The notes: generated by a model not told the origin, from the letters alone. A DNA stretch of 64,000 nucleotides from Pelagibacterium lacus (GCF_003345525.1 NZ_QQNH01000005.1:62001-126000); one strand, 5' to 3'; counted from the stretch's first letter, positions 18,300 through 30,386 are shown. Translations and numbers: made by a program.

Positions 18300-19448
18300 A
18301 TGACCGGCGAGTTGGACGCACCCTTGGGCCGCAAGCGCCGCGCCAGGGCCGCTTCCCGCGCGGCCCATATTCCGTGGGGGCGCCTGGGGGCAGGGCTCTT
18401 CATCCTCCTCGCGCTGGGGATCGGGGGATGGGTGGTGTTCGTCGACGATCCGCTCGGCGGGCGCCCGGTCGCCGAAACCCCGATCAACACCCAGGGCCCG
18501 GCCAATGCGATCGCCGACGACCTCGCCACGCCCCCGCCGCCCGAAACCCGCCAGCCGGTGACGCTTACCCCGCTCGAGGCTCCCGGCGGGCCTTCGATCA
18601 TCACGCTGGGCGATATGGCCGCCGCTGCCGACCCCGCCGCCTCCGACGCCGATCCGCGCGCCGATCTCACCGAGCGGACCAGCAACGGCCCCCTGCCCCG
18701 GGTCGGCGCGGACGGCACGCGGCCCTTCGACGCCTATGCCCGCCCCTCGGTGACCCCGGCTTCGGCCGGCGGGCGCAAGCTGATCGGCATCGTGGTTTCG
18801 GGCCTCGGGCTGAGCGAATCCTCGACCCGCGACGCCATCCAGTCCCTGCCGGGCACCATGACGCTGGCCTTCGCCCCCTATGGCCGCAATCTCGAGCAGC
18901 TGACACGCGAGGCCCGGGCCGACGGCCACGAGATCATGCTCGAAATTCCGCTCGAGCCGTTCGACTATCCCCAGAACGATCCCGGTCCGCACACCCTGCT
19001 CGTCGAGCAGCCGCCGCGCGACAATCTCGAAAAGCTCTATTGGCTGATGACGCGCATGGGCGGCTATACCGGCGTGCTCAACCATATGGGGGCCCGCTTC
19101 ACCGCCTCGGCCGCCGATTTCAGCCCGGTCATGGAAGAGCTCGGCCTGCGCGGCCTGTCCTATCTCGACGACGGCAGCTCCAACCGCTCGGTGGCGCCGC
19201 AATTGGCGCGCCAGAACGCGGTGCCCTATGCCCGGGTCGACCGGCCCCTCGACACCAATCCCTCGCGCACCGCGATCCTCGCGGCGCTCGAGGACATCCG
19301 GGCCACAGCCGATGCCGAGGGCCGGGCCATCGGCATCGTCTCGGCCCTGCCCGTGTCCATCCGCACGCTGGCCGAATGGGCCAATGGCCTCGACGAGAAC
19401 ACCTATCTGCTGGTGCCCATCAGCGCGCTTTCGACGACACAAGGTTGA
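18300..19448 (+). CDS. divergent polysaccharide deacetylase family protein (YibQ-like), 382 aa
   Basis: Membrane-anchored: a basic N-terminus (GRKRRARAASRAA) is followed by one TM (LGAGLFILLALGIGGWVVF, about residues 26-45), a Pro-rich linker and a C-terminal NodB-like barrel from about residue 165. At the usual metal-Asp position (IIDDLG in relatives) it reads IGIVVSGLGLSE, so metal binding may be lost. MLEIPLEPFDYP and GVLNHMGARFT are family motifs. It lies between ctpA and rppH in the conserved order. ATG 18300 is preferred over TTG 18273. Confidence 0.85.
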   Translation: MTGELDAPLGRKRRARAASRAAHIPWGRLGAGLFILLALGIGGWVVFVDDPLGGRPVAETPINTQGPANAIADDLATPPPPETRQPVTLTPLEAPGGPSIITLGDMAAAADPAASDADPRADLTERTSNGPLPRVGADGTRPFDAYARPSVTPASAGGRKLIGIVVSGLGLSESSTRDAIQSLPGTMTLAFAPYGRNLEQLTREARADGHEIMLEIPLEPFDYPQNDPGPHTLLVEQPPRDNLEKLYWLMTRMGGYTGVLNHMGARFTASAADFSPVMEELGLRGLSYLDDGSSNRSVAPQLARQNAVPYARVDRPLDTNPSRTAILAALEDIRATADAEGRAIGIVSALPVSIRTLAEWANGLDENTYLLVPISALSTTQG

Positions 19449-19453
19449 CCCCC

Positions 19454-19993
19454 ATGCCCCCGATCCGTGACCAGATGCCCTATCGCGACTGCGTGGGAAT
19501 CGCCCTGTTCAACGCCGATGGAAAGGTGTTCATTGCCCGCCGCATCCTGGCCCCCGGCCCGGACCAGTCCGAAGTCCTGGCGCCCTGGCAGATGCCGCAA
19601 GGCGGCATCGATGCGGGGGAAGACCCGCTGGCCGCCGCCTATCGCGAGCTGTTCGAGGAAACCGGCATCCGCACCATCCGCCTCCTCGACCAGGTCACCG
19701 ACTGGATCCATTACGACCTCCCCGACGAGGTGCTCGGCATCGCGCTGAGGGGGCAATATCGCGGGCAGCGGCAGAAATGGTTCGCCTTCCTGTTCGAGGG
19801 CGAGGAAAGCGAGATCGAACTCTCCCGAGACACCGAGGGCCTCGACCCCGAATTCGACGCGTGGCGGTGGGAGGACCTTACCGCGCTGCCCGAGCTGATC
19901 GTGCCGTTCAAGCGCCCGGCCTATGAGGCGATCTGCGCCGCCTTCGCCCCCATCCCCGCCCGGCTGAACGGCGCGGCGCGGGCCGAGCCATGA
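19454..19993 (+). CDS. rppH: RNA pyrophosphohydrolase RppH, 179 aa
   Basis: Removes pyrophosphate from 5'-triphosphate RNA and starts mRNA decay. The Nudix box GGIDAGEDPLAAAYRELFEE lies at about residues 50-69. APWQMPQGG before it and TDWIHYDLP after it are RppH signatures, as is GQRQKWFAFLFEG. The start is 5 bp after the previous stop; the end overlaps the racemase gene by ATGA. Confidence 0.95.
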   Translation: MPPIRDQMPYRDCVGIALFNADGKVFIARRILAPGPDQSEVLAPWQMPQGGIDAGEDPLAAAYRELFEETGIRTIRLLDQVTDWIHYDLPDEVLGIALRGQYRGQRQKWFAFLFEGEESEIELSRDTEGLDPEFDAWRWEDLTALPELIVPFKRPAYEAICAAFAPIPARLNGAARAEP

Positions 19994-20679
19994 AGACCAT
20001 CGGCATTATCGGCGGCATGAGCTGGGAATCGACGGCGCATTATTATGCCGCCATCAACCGCGAGACCGCACGCCGGCTGGGCGGATTGCATTCGGCGCCC
20101 ATCCTCATGGCCTCGCTCGACTTCGCGCCGATCGAAAGCCTGCAGCGCGAGGGCGATTGGCAAGCGGCCGGCGAAATCCTCGCCCGGGCGGCAAGAGGGC
20201 TGCAGCGGAGCGGGGCCGATCTCGTCCTCCTCGCCACCAACACCATGCATGTAGTAGCCGAGGCGATCGAGGCGGAGCTTTCCGTCCCCTTCCTCCATAT
20301 CGTCACCCCGACGGCGCGGGCCCTGCGCGCCGATGGTATCGAGACGGTCGGGCTCCTCGGCACCCGCTTCACCATGGAGATGGATTTCTACAAGGAGCGG
20401 CTGCGCGGCGAAGGGCTCGAACCGCTGATCCCCGAGGTCGACCGCACCAATCTCAACGCCATCATCTATGAGGAGCTGTGCCGCGGCATCGTGCGCGACG
20501 CTTCGCGCGCCATCTATGTAGAGGCCATCGACCGCCTGAGGGCGCGGGGCGCGGAAGCGGTGATCCTGGGTTGCACCGAGATCGCCATGCTGATCAGCGA
20601 CGACGACAGCCCGCTGCCGGTCTACGACACCACCGAACTGCACGCCCACGCCGCCGTTGCCGCCGCCCTGGCGGATTGA
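19990..20679 (+). CDS. aspartate/glutamate racemase family protein (YgeA-like), 229 aa
   Basis: A cofactor-independent amino-acid racemase. MKTIGIIGGMSWESTAHYY is the N-terminal signature. The first catalytic position is Thr (LATNTMH, T83) where AspR has Cys; the second is Cys (GCTEI, C195). The Thr/Cys pair is that described for E. coli YgeA (L-Asp/Glu racemase), so this is probably the same subgroup. It is coupled to rppH by an ATGA overlap and is last in the run; a hairpin follows. Confidence 0.87.
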   Translation: MKTIGIIGGMSWESTAHYYAAINRETARRLGGLHSAPILMASLDFAPIESLQREGDWQAAGEILARAARGLQRSGADLVLLATNTMHVVAEAIEAELSVPFLHIVTPTARALRADGIETVGLLGTRFTMEMDFYKERLRGEGLEPLIPEVDRTNLNAIIYEELCRGIVRDASRAIYVEAIDRLRARGAEAVILGCTEIAMLISDDDSPLPVYDTTELHAHAAVAAALAD

Positions 20680-20686
20680 TGGGAAG

Positions 20687-20713
20687 ACGGCACGCCCATC
20701 AAGGGCGCGCCGT
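20687..20713. terminator. hairpin between convergent racemase and chemoreceptor genes
   Basis: ACGGCACGCCC and GGGCGCGCCGT pair with one mismatch around a 5-nt loop. There is no T-run on either side. Its place between convergent gene ends supports a terminator role. Confidence 0.5.
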
Positions 20714-20722
20714 GTCACATGT

Positions 20723-22819
20723 TCAGAACTCGCTCCAATCGGCGTCGACCGCCGCATTGCCATTGGCGAGATAGGCGCTGGCCGCCTGCCGAACCTTGCG
20801 CTGCAGGCCCCGGGCATCGGCCGATGCCGGCGCCAGCGACGCCCTCGCCTCGGCCGGATTGGCCGGCGCGAACGCGGTGCCCGCATCGATCCGGAAGATG
20901 TCGACGATGCGGTCGAGCGCGGTCGCCTGTTCCTCGGTCTGGGCGATCGCCGCATTGGTCTCCTCGACCAGCGCCGCATTGTGCTGGGTCATCTCGTCCA
21001 TCTGCCGCACCGCGGCATTGACTTCCTCGATGGACGATGCCTGTTCGCGGCTGTCATTGGCGATGGCCTGCATCTGCGCGGTGTTGGCCCGCGCCGCCTC
21101 GAGCATGGCGGCCAGCTTTTCCGCCGCCTGCGCGACGAGCTTGGAGCCGCCATCCACCTCGCTGGCCGACTGCTCGATCAGCGCCTTGACTTCCGAGGAG
21201 GCCTCCGCCGCCGATTGCGCCAGCCTCCGAACCTCGACGGCGACCACGGCAAACCCCTTGCCCGCTTCGCCGGCCCGCGCCGCTTCCACCGAAGCGTTGA
21301 GTGCCAGGAGATTGGTCTGGAAGGCGATGTCGTCGATCATCTTGATGATGTCGGAGACCTTGGCCGAGGAGGTGGTGATCCGCGCCATGGCGGCGGTGGT
21401 CTTTTCCATCACCTCGCCGCCCTCTTCGGCCGAGCGGGTGACCGAGGCAGCGGTCTGGGAAGCGTCCTGGGCCCGCTTGGCGTTTTCCATCACCGTGGCG
21501 GCCAGTTGCTCCATGGCCGCCGAGGTCTCCTCGATGGTTGCGGCCTGGCGCGTGGTGCGCTCGGAAAGGTCGTTGGCGCCCGAAAGGATTTCCCCCGTGG
21601 CAGTCTTGAGCGTGCGCGAGGTGCCGCGCAGTTCGATGACGATGTCGCAGAGCTTTTCGGCAACCGCGTTGGTATCGGATTTGAGCTGGGCGAAGGCGCC
21701 CTGATAGTCCCCTTCGACGCGGCGGGTGAGATCGGTCTCGGCCAGCGCGCCGAGCACCGAGCCGGTTTCCCGCAAGCCGCGATCAACCGTCTCGACCAGA
21801 GAATTGACGGAGCCCGCCAGCCCGTTCAATTCGGCATCGGCGAAGCGGGCATCGACACGGCGCGTGAAGTCGCCGGCGATCGCGGCGTCGACCACATCGC
21901 CGAAGGAGGCCTGCAATTCGCCCATCATCGTGCGGCGCGCCTCCTCGTCGGCAATGATGCGCGCGGCTTCCGCCTCGGTCATCTGCGCCACCTTGCGGCC
22001 ATTGTCGCGGAACACTTCGACGGCGCGGGCCATCTCGCCCACCTCGTTGCGCCGGTCGGTATAGGGCACCTCGACATCGAAGGCATTGCCGGCGATCCGG
22101 CCCATGACCTGCGACAGCACCGGGATCGGGCGCGCGATGAGGCGCGCGGCGAGGATCGACAGAACGCTGATCGCCAGCACCGCCACGATGCCGACGATGA
22201 GCAACAGGTTCATCGTGTCGGTGACGACCGCGGCAATGGCCTCCTGGCCGACCCCCACATAGAGCAGTCCCAGCACATCGGTGCCCGAGAGATAAGTGAT
22301 CGGCTGGTAGACGGCGAAATAGGAGCGCCCGGCCACTTCGGTCTGGGTATAGACCGCACCCTGCTCGAGAACCTGGCGATGCAGGTCGCTATCGGCCGCG
22401 ATGGGCTCCTGGATGATCGGATTGCCATCGGCGTCGGTCATCGAGGTCGAGACCTGGTCGAACCGCGCCCCCTCGGCGTTCCAGGCGAAGATGGCCGCCG
22501 TTTCCCCGGTGACGCGAGCGATCGAATTCATGACGTCGTCATTGTAGAAGCGGGGCATGACCCAGGTGCCGACCTGATCGATGCTGCCATCCTCGGTCCA
22601 GTCGACCTGGATGCCGCCCATGCCCCCCACAATGGTCGCGGCGGACCGGATATTGTTCTGCTGGCTCTGGAAGGCGACCTCATCCTGATTGGCCGAGAGA
22701 TTGATATAGACCGCCGCAACCACCGCGGCGACCGACAGCACCACGGCGCTGACCACCATCGCCGCTATCGTCGTGGTCATGGGCACGCGCCCCAGGATTC
22801 TGCTGGTCAAGCCCTTCAT
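20723..22819 (-). CDS. methyl-accepting chemotaxis protein with Cache sensor, 698 aa
   Basis: A transmembrane chemoreceptor. TM1 is at about residues 15-38 and a Cache-type periplasmic sensor (about 45-200) follows, with [22 protein letters not shown]2 is at about 205-230, then HAMP ([16 protein letters not shown]) and the signalling helical hairpin with tip [20 protein letters not shown]. The last five residues, DWSEF, fit the x-W-x-x-F pentapeptide that tethers CheR/CheB, so it is a high-abundance-type receptor. The ligand is unknown. No che genes are in the window. Confidence 0.95.
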   Translation of the reverse strand: MKGLTSRILGRVPMTTTIAAMVVSAVVLSVAAVVAAVYINLSANQDEVAFQSQQNNIRSAATIVGGMGGIQVDWTEDGSIDQVGTWVMPRFYNDDVMNSIARVTGETAAIFAWNAEGARFDQVSTSMTDADGNPIIQEPIAADSDLHRQVLEQGAVYTQTEVAGRSYFAVYQPITYLSGTDVLGLLYVGVGQEAIAAVVTDTMNLLLIVGIVAVLAISVLSILAARLIARPIPVLSQVMGRIAGNAFDVEVPYTDRRNEVGEMARAVEVFRDNGRKVAQMTEAEAARIIADEEARRTMMGELQASFGDVVDAAIAGDFTRRVDARFADAELNGLAGSVNSLVETVDRGLRETGSVLGALAETDLTRRVEGDYQGAFAQLKSDTNAVAEKLCDIVIELRGTSRTLKTATGEILSGANDLSERTTRQAATIEETSAAMEQLAATVMENAKRAQDASQTAASVTRSAEEGGEVMEKTTAAMARITTSSAKVSDIIKMIDDIAFQTNLLALNASVEAARAGEAGKGFAVVAVEVRRLAQSAAEASSEVKALIEQSASEVDGGSKLVAQAAEKLAAMLEAARANTAQMQAIANDSREQASSIEEVNAAVRQMDEMTQHNAALVEETNAAIAQTEEQATALDRIVDIFRIDAGTAFAPANPAEARASLAPASADARGLQRKVRQAASAYLANGNAAVDADWSEF

Positions 22820-22930
22820 TCCGCCCGCTCCTTTAAGACGAATTCGTTCATCCTCTCCCCCGAGGAGGGATTGGGAAAACTACGCAAAGTTGATTAATTC
22901 ATCGTTGCCGATGTGAGGGAGCCGGAAACG

Positions 22931-22955
22931 AAAAAGGGCGCTCCTGGCGCCCTTT
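22931..22955 (-). terminator. Rho-independent terminator of the atp operon
   Basis: Minus strand: AAAGGGCGC and GCGCCCTTT form a 9-bp stem, with T-run after the stem, about 40 bp past the atpC stop. Confidence 0.88.
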
Positions 22956-22992
22956 GGTCTCGTGTCGCTGGTGGGGCCTGTCAGCCCGACGA

Positions 22993-23415
22993 TCAATGCA
23001 CCGTCGAGGACAAGGCCGCGCTTTCGAGCAGCAGGTTCTTCCAGATATCGAGCCGGTTCTGGGCGGTCTGCTTGTCCTCGATCTCGCTCGCGGCGTCGAG
23101 CGCCTTCTGCGCCTCGGCGATGCGGGCCTCGATCTCGGTGCGGCCGAAATCGCTGGCCGGGCGGGCCTCCTCGGCGAGGATGGTGACGCCGGCATCGGAA
23201 ATATCGGCAAAACCGCCGCCGACAAAAAAGCTCCTGGCGCTTCCCGAGGTATCGGTCACCGTCACGAAGCCGGGCTTGAGCGTGGTCATGAGCGGCGCAT
23301 GCGGGCCCAGGACGGTCAGATAGCCTTCGGTGCCCGGCACGGTCACCGAGCGCGCCTCGGCACTCAGCACCAGCACTTCGGGCGATACGATTTCGACTTT
23401 GACGCCTTCGGCCAT
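22993..23415 (-). CDS. atpC: ATP synthase F1 subunit epsilon, 140 aa
   Basis: The rotor subunit and intrinsic inhibitor. The N-terminal beta sandwich has VEIVSPEVLVLS, VPGTEGYLTVLGPHAPLMTT and FFVGGGFADI; a two-helix C-terminus follows (EARIAEAQKALDAA). It is last in atpHAGDC, 61 bp after atpD, and is followed by a terminator. Confidence 0.97.
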   Translation of the reverse strand: MAEGVKVEIVSPEVLVLSAEARSVTVPGTEGYLTVLGPHAPLMTTLKPGFVTVTDTSGSARSFFVGGGFADISDAGVTILAEEARPASDFGRTEIEARIAEAQKALDAASEIEDKQTAQNRLDIWKNLLLESAALSSTVH

Positions 23416-23476
23416 GTCCCTGTCCGTTCTTCAAGCATTGGGAAGAGGTGCGGGCCCAAAGGCCCGCACGCCGTCA

Positions 23477-24928
<1,452 letters not shown>

Positions 24929-24934
24929 TTACGT

Positions 24935-25819
24935 CTAGAGCGCTTCGGCGCCCGAAATGATTTCGATCAGTTCCTTGGTGATCTGGGCCTGACGCTGGCG
25001 GTTGTAGCTGAGCGTCAGCTTGTTGATCATCTCACCAGCATTGCGGGTCGCATTGTCCATTGCCGACATCTGCGCGCCGAAGAACGAGGCGTTGTTCTCG
25101 AGCAGCGCGCGGAAGATCTGCACGCTCACATTGCGCGGCAGCAGGTCTTCGAGGATGGCTTCCTCGTCGGGCTCATAGTCATAGATCGCCGAGCCGGACT
25201 TGATCTCCTCGCTTTCGCCCTTCTCGAACTTGGCGGGAACGAGCTGCTGCGCGGTCGGGATCTGGCTCACCACCGACTGGAAGCGATTGTAATAGAGCGT
25301 CGCCACGTCGAATTCGCCGGCCGCATACATGGCGAGGATCTTTTCGCCCAGTTCCTGGGCCGTGCCATAGCCGAGTTGCTTCACGTCGCGCAGGGAAACC
25401 TGCTCGACGATGTTCTTGGCGAAACCGCGCTTGAGGATATCCGCACCCTTCTTGCCGACGGTGAGGATCTTGACGGTCTTGCCCGCGCCCAGAAGCTTCT
25501 GGGCGTGATCGCGCGCCAGGCGCGCGATCGAGGAGTTGAACCCGCCGGCCAGGCCACGCTCGCCGGTCGCCACCACGAGGAGGTGCGTCTGATCCTTGCC
25601 GGTGCCGGCCAGAAGGGCCGGGGCGTCGGGACGGCCCTCATAGGCGGCACCGAGGCCGGCCAGCACCTTTTCCATGCGCTCGGCATAGGGGCGGGCCGAT
25701 TCGGCGGCATCCTGGGCGCGGCGGAGCTTGGCCGCCGCGACCATCTGCATGGCCTTGGTGATCTTCTGGGTCGACTTGACCGAGTTGATCCGGTTTTTGA
25801 GGTCTTTCAAAGAGGGCAT
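24935..25819 (-). CDS. atpG: ATP synthase F1 subunit gamma, 294 aa
   Basis: The central rotor stalk. N-terminal helix [35 protein letters not shown], and the C-terminal [20 protein letters not shown] with [16 protein letters not shown] are invariant gamma features. 36 bp after atpA and 18 bp before atpD. Confidence 0.98.
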   Translation of the reverse strand: MPSLKDLKNRINSVKSTQKITKAMQMVAAAKLRRAQDAAESARPYAERMEKVLAGLGAAYEGRPDAPALLAGTGKDQTHLLVVATGERGLAGGFNSSIARLARDHAQKLLGAGKTVKILTVGKKGADILKRGFAKNIVEQVSLRDVKQLGYGTAQELGEKILAMYAAGEFDVATLYYNRFQSVVSQIPTAQQLVPAKFEKGESEEIKSGSAIYDYEPDEEAILEDLLPRNVSVQIFRALLENNASFFGAQMSAMDNATRNAGEMINKLTLSYNRQRQAQITKELIEIISGAEAL

Positions 25820-25855
25820 TGCGCCGAAGGCTCCTTGTCAGCCGGGGTGCCGGAC

Positions 25856-27388
25856 TTAGGCGGTGTAGGTCTTCTTGAACTCGTCAAGCGCCGACTTCAG
25901 GCGATCCCTGATGCCGTCCGAGAGCGCCTTCTCCTTGGCGATGTCGCCCAGGATATCGGCATGCTTGGACCGCAGGCTCGACAGCAGCGCCTTCTCGAAG
26001 GGCTGCACGCCGCGCACCGGCAGATCGTCGAGATAGCCATTGACGCCCGCATAGATCACCGCGACCTGTTCCTCGGTCTTGAGCGGCGAGAACTGCGGCT
26101 GCTTCAAGAGCTCGGTCAGCCGGGCGCCGCGATTGAGCAGGCGCTGGGTGGCCGCGTCGAGGTCCGAACCGAACTGGGCGAACGCCGCCATTTCGCGATA
26201 TTGCGACAGCTCGCCCTTGATCGAACCGGCCACCTGCTTCATCGCCTTGACCTGGGCCGCCGAGCCCACGCGCGACACCGACAGGCCGACGTTCACCGCC
26301 GGACGGATGCCCTGGAAGAAGAGGTTGGTCTCAAGGAAGATCTGGCCGTCGGTGATCGAGATCACGTTGGTCGGGATATAGGCCGAAAGGTCGTTCGCCT
26401 GGGTCTCGACGACCGGCAGCGCGGTGAGCGAACCGGCCCCGTGGCTGTCGTTCATCTTGGCGGCGCGCTCGAGCAGGCGGCTGTGAAGATAGAACACGTC
26501 GCCCGGATAGGCTTCACGTCCGGGAGGACGACGCAGCAGCAGGCTCATCTGGCGATAGGCCACGGCCTGCTTGGACAGGTCGTCATAGGCGATCACGGCA
26601 TGCATGCCGTTGTCGCGGAAATATTCGCCGATGGCGCAGCCGGTGAAGGGCGCGAGGAACTGCATCGGCGCGGGGTCGGACGCGGTCGCGGCGACGACGA
26701 TGGAATATTCCAGCGCGCCATTGTCTTCCAGCATCTTGACGAACTGGGCGACGGTTGAACGCTTCTGGCCAACCGCGACATAGACGCAATAGAGCTTGTC
26801 GTTCTCGCGGTTTTCCTGATGCGCGGGCTTCTGGTTGAGGAAGGTGTCCAGAATGATCGCGGTCTTGCCGGTCTGGCGGTCGCCGATCACCAGTTCGCGC
26901 TGGCCGCGGCCGATGGGGATGAGCGCGTCGATGGCCTTGAGGCCGGTCGACATGGGCTCATGCACGGACTTGCGCGGCAGGATGCCCGGCGCCTTGACGT
27001 CCACCCGGCGGCGCTCAGTGTATTCGATCGGGCCCTTGCCGTCGATCGGATTGCCCAGCCCGTCGACGACGCGGCCCAGAAGGCCTTTGCCGACCGGGGT
27101 GTCGACGATCGAGCCGGTGCGCTTGACGGTGTCGCCTTCCTTGATGTCGCGGTCGGACCCGAAGATCACGACGCCGACATTGTCGGCTTCCAGGTTGAGG
27201 GCCATGCCCTTGATCCCGCCGGGGAATTCGACGAGTTCGCCGGCCTGCACCTTGTCCAGACCGAACACGCGGGCGATGCCGTCACCGACCGAGAGAACCT
27301 GACCGACTTCGGAAACCTGCGCTTCCTTGCCGAAATCCTTGATCTGGTCTTTGAGGATCGCGGAAATTTCCGCAGCCTTGATATCCAT
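25856..27388 (-). CDS. atpA: ATP synthase F1 subunit alpha, 510 aa
   Basis: The non-catalytic nucleotide-binding subunit. P-loop GDRQTGKT at residues 169-176; [14 protein letters not shown] and the signature [17 protein letters not shown] are present. The start shares one base with the atpH stop (TAATG), giving translational coupling. Confidence 0.99.
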   Translation of the reverse strand: MDIKAAEISAILKDQIKDFGKEAQVSEVGQVLSVGDGIARVFGLDKVQAGELVEFPGGIKGMALNLEADNVGVVIFGSDRDIKEGDTVKRTGSIVDTPVGKGLLGRVVDGLGNPIDGKGPIEYTERRRVDVKAPGILPRKSVHEPMSTGLKAIDALIPIGRGQRELVIGDRQTGKTAIILDTFLNQKPAHQENRENDKLYCVYVAVGQKRSTVAQFVKMLEDNGALEYSIVVAATASDPAPMQFLAPFTGCAIGEYFRDNGMHAVIAYDDLSKQAVAYRQMSLLLRRPPGREAYPGDVFYLHSRLLERAAKMNDSHGAGSLTALPVVETQANDLSAYIPTNVISITDGQIFLETNLFFQGIRPAVNVGLSVSRVGSAAQVKAMKQVAGSIKGELSQYREMAAFAQFGSDLDAATQRLLNRGARLTELLKQPQFSPLKTEEQVAVIYAGVNGYLDDLPVRGVQPFEKALLSSLRSKHADILGDIAKEKALSDGIRDRLKSALDEFKKTYTA

Positions 27389-27948
27389 TAGCTGACCCCT
27401 TTCATGGCGATCTTCATGGCCGAAAGTTTTGTCTTGAGGGAGGTATCGATCATCTGGCTTCCGACCTTGACCACGAGGCCACCGATCAGGCTTTCATCGA
27501 CACGCTTAATCAAAGAAACATCCTTGCCGATCTTGTCCTTGAGGACCCGGGCAAGTTCCTTTTCCTGGGCATCGGTCAACGGGGCGGCGGACACCACTTC
27601 CGCGCTCACTTCGTTGCGCGCCTCGGCGGCGCGGCGCTTGTATTCGGCGATGATCGCCGTCAGCGCGAACAGCCGGCCGTTCTGCGCCACGAGCTTGAGC
27701 GTATTGCCCACCAGCTCCGAGGGCCGGGCCTTTTCGAGAATGGCGTTGAGCGCCGCGCTCTTGGCATCGGTCGTTATGGTGGGACTGACGAGAAACCGGG
27801 AGAAATCGTCCGAGGATTCGACCAGCGCGGCAATGGCGTCGAGGTCCTTCTCCGTCGCTTCGACGGCATTGGTTTCCTGCGCCAGCTCGAACAGCGCCGA
27901 CGCATAGGGACGCGCGATCTGGAACAGAACGGATCGTGTTGCGCTCAA
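27388..27948 (-). CDS. atpH: ATP synthase F1 subunit delta, 186 aa
   Basis: The peripheral stalk subunit joining F1 to subunit b. The N-terminal helical domain has [14 protein letters not shown]; the C-terminal signature is [20 protein letters not shown]. It appears to start with TTG 27948, as no ATG lies at a suitable place; AAAGG precedes it. First gene of the operon; F0 genes are not in this window, as is usual where F0 is a separate locus. Confidence 0.96.
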   Translation of the reverse strand: MSATRSVLFQIARPYASALFELAQETNAVEATEKDLDAIAALVESSDDFSRFLVSPTITTDAKSAALNAILEKARPSELVGNTLKLVAQNGRLFALTAIIAEYKRRAAEARNEVSAEVVSAAPLTDAQEKELARVLKDKIGKDVSLIKRVDESLIGGLVVKVGSQMIDTSLKTKLSAMKIAMKGVS

Positions 27949-28160
27949 GCCTTTGAACCCCGCTGCTTGCCCCGCCCTTTATCGTCGTCATCGCCGATAG
28001 ACCGGCGCGGCGGCATGTTTTGATTTCAACTTAGTCGGATCGGACAGGCGGCCGCAGATCGGGCTGCCCACAATTTCCGGGGTGGCCTTACCACGGCCAA
28101 ACCAGCCACGCAAGCGCATCACGGCCAAATTGGGGCGTCGCAAATGTCGCATTCGTCACA

Positions 28161-28179
28161 CGGGCGGACACGCCGCCCG
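28161..28179 (-). terminator. hairpin just after priA
   Basis: CGGGCGG and CCGCCCG form a perfect 7-bp stem with a 5-nt loop, ending 2 bp beyond the priA stop. No T-run follows, so termination is uncertain. Confidence 0.4.
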
Positions 28180-28181
28180 GA

Positions 28182-30386
28182 TCAGTAAAAACTCATCGGA
28201 TCGATATCGACCTGAACCCTGAGATTGCCGCTGGCCGAAGGCCCGGTGTCGAGCCAGAACCGGACATAGCCCGAGAGGTCGAACTCCTTAGGACTTTGGA
28301 CCAGGATACGGATGCGGTGCCGCCCCCGCACCATGGCCACCGGCGCATCGGCCGGCCCGAAGCGCCGCACCCCTTCGGCGAGGGGCGCCGCCGCCATAAG
28401 GGCGCGCGCGAAACCCATGGTCTCGCCATGCTCATTGCCCGAAACGATCAGCGCTGCCAGCCGCCCGAACGGGGGCAGGCCGCCCTGCCGGCGCACCGCC
28501 AGCTCATGGGCATAGAAGCCCTCGCGATCCCCGGTGATCATGGCGCGCATCACCGCATGGTCGGGATGGTAGGTCTGGAGATAGGCCTTGCCCGACCGCG
28601 ATTCCCGGCCGGCCCTTCCGGTCACCTGCGTGAGCACCTGGAAGGTCTTTTCCGCGGCGCGCGGGTCCCCATGCGCCAGTCCCAGATCGGCGTCGATCAC
28701 CCCCACGAGGCTGAGCTTTTCGAAGTGGTGGCCCTTGGCCACCAATTGCGTGCCGATGATGATGTCATATTCGCCGCGGGCGATCTCGGCGAAGCGGTCG
28801 CGGATCTGGCGCATGGAGCCCATGTCCGACGAGAGGACCACGGGCCGGGCGCCGGGAAAGCGCGTCGCCACCTCCTCGGCGATCCGCTCGATGCCCGGCC
28901 CCACCGCCACCAGCGAATCGGTCGCGCCGCAGGCACCGCACACCTCGGGGGCCCGTTCCTCATGGCCGCAATGATGGCACATGAGCACGCCGCGAAACCG
29001 GTGCTCGACCAGCCAGGTCGAACATTCGGGGCATTGATATTGATGTCCGCAGGCCCGGCACAGGGTCAGCGGCGCATAGCCCCGCCGGTTGAGGAACAAC
29101 AGCGCCTGCTCGCCGCGATCGAGCGCATCGAACACCGCCCGCGCCAGGCGCGGCGCGATCCATTCCCCCTTCTCCGGCCCCTCGGTGCGCATGTCGAGCG
29201 CCGTTATGTCGGGCAGTGCCGCGTCGGCGAACCGGCTTTCGAGCCTGATATGGGCGTAGCGCCCGGTATCGGCATTATTGCGCGATTCGACCGAGGGGGT
29301 GGCCGAGGAGAGGATCACCCGCGCGCCGGCCAGCGAGGCCCGCACCACGGCCATGTCGCGGCCGTGATAATTGACCCGGTCGGCCTGCTTGAAGGCGCCG
29401 TCATGCTCCTCGTCGAGGACCAGCAGGCCCAGTTCGCGGAAAGGCAGGAACAGGGCCGAGCGGGCCCCGATCACTGCGCGAACCTCGCCGGTCAGCACGC
29501 CGCGCCACACCCGGGCCCGCTGCACCGGGGTCATTTCCGAATGCCATTCGGCGGCCCGATGCCCGAAGCGCTTCTCGAAGCGGTCCAGAAAGGTGTGGGT
29601 GAGGGCGATCTCCGGCAGGATGATGCCCACCTGCCGCCCCTGGCGCAGGCAATCGGCCACCGCCTCGAAGAACACTTCGGTCTTGCCCGACCCGGTGACC
29701 CCATCGAGCAGGGCGACCGAAAACCCGCCAGTGTCATGGGCGCGAATATGGTCGAGCGCCGCCTGCTGCCCGTCCGACAGCACCGCCGGCGCGAAATCGG
29801 GCTCCGGCGGCAGGACCGGTGGCGGCGCCGGCATTTCGACCTGCACCAGCGTGCCGGCCTTGACCAGCCCGTCGATCACCGCGTTCGAGACGCCCGAGGC
29901 GCCGACAAGGGCCGGCCGCGCCCAGGGGTAGCCGTCCTCCATCACCGAAAGCACCCGCGCCCGCGCCTCCGTCATGCGCTCGGGTTCGGGACCGCCGCGC
30001 TTGTACGCAATGATCGGGCGCGGCGGATCGAGCGCCTCGCGGCTGCGCAGCGCGCCGCGCAACACCATGCCCGGCTGGGCCAGCGTGTAGCGCGCCACCC
30101 AGTCGATGGTCCGCAACAGCTCCTCGGACAGCGGCGGCACGTCGAAGACATGGGCAATGTCTTTCAACCGGTTATGGGCGAAATTGTCCCTGGGCTCGCC
30201 CCAGACCACCCCCAGGGTGGGCCGGGGCCCGAGGGGCACCACGACGATCGCGCCGCGCGACACCGCCATTCCCTCGGGCACCCGATAGGAATAGGGCCCG
30301 TCCACGGCGACGGAAACCATGACAGCGACGATGGGGCCGAGTGAGGTCATGCACAGGAACGAATAGGGACCAAACCAGCGCACCAT
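28182..30386 (-). CDS. priA: primosomal replication restart helicase PriA, 734 aa
   Basis: Restarts collapsed replication forks. The N-terminal 3'-DNA-binding domain has SVAVDGPYSYRVPEG. The helicase core has Walker A GVTGSGKTEV and DEEH (LLVLDEEHDGAF). A zinc-binding insert carries eight Cys: CRACGHQYQCPECS, then CHHCG and CGACGA. TGRAGRESRSG is motif VI. The start is uncertain: ATG 30386 gives the full frame, and ATG 30350 (MTSLGPIVAV) fits the family N-terminus better. Divergent from xerC with 70 bp between. Confidence 0.96.
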   Translation of the reverse strand: MVRWFGPYSFLCMTSLGPIVAVMVSVAVDGPYSYRVPEGMAVSRGAIVVVPLGPRPTLGVVWGEPRDNFAHNRLKDIAHVFDVPPLSEELLRTIDWVARYTLAQPGMVLRGALRSREALDPPRPIIAYKRGGPEPERMTEARARVLSVMEDGYPWARPALVGASGVSNAVIDGLVKAGTLVQVEMPAPPPVLPPEPDFAPAVLSDGQQAALDHIRAHDTGGFSVALLDGVTGSGKTEVFFEAVADCLRQGRQVGIILPEIALTHTFLDRFEKRFGHRAAEWHSEMTPVQRARVWRGVLTGEVRAVIGARSALFLPFRELGLLVLDEEHDGAFKQADRVNYHGRDMAVVRASLAGARVILSSATPSVESRNNADTGRYAHIRLESRFADAALPDITALDMRTEGPEKGEWIAPRLARAVFDALDRGEQALLFLNRRGYAPLTLCRACGHQYQCPECSTWLVEHRFRGVLMCHHCGHEERAPEVCGACGATDSLVAVGPGIERIAEEVATRFPGARPVVLSSDMGSMRQIRDRFAEIARGEYDIIIGTQLVAKGHHFEKLSLVGVIDADLGLAHGDPRAAEKTFQVLTQVTGRAGRESRSGKAYLQTYHPDHAVMRAMITGDREGFYAHELAVRRQGGLPPFGRLAALIVSGNEHGETMGFARALMAAAPLAEGVRRFGPADAPVAMVRGRHRIRILVQSPKEFDLSGYVRFWLDTGPSASGNLRVQVDIDPMSFY

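Noticed and set aside
20657-22897. 746-codon open frame antisense to the chemoreceptor gene
   Set aside because: Arg/Gly/His-rich composition typical of GC-rich antisense; no RBS or family.
27949-28181. Intergenic region before atpH searched for a promoter or small RNA
   Set aside because: A TTGAAA is present but no -10 at proper spacing; nothing supported.
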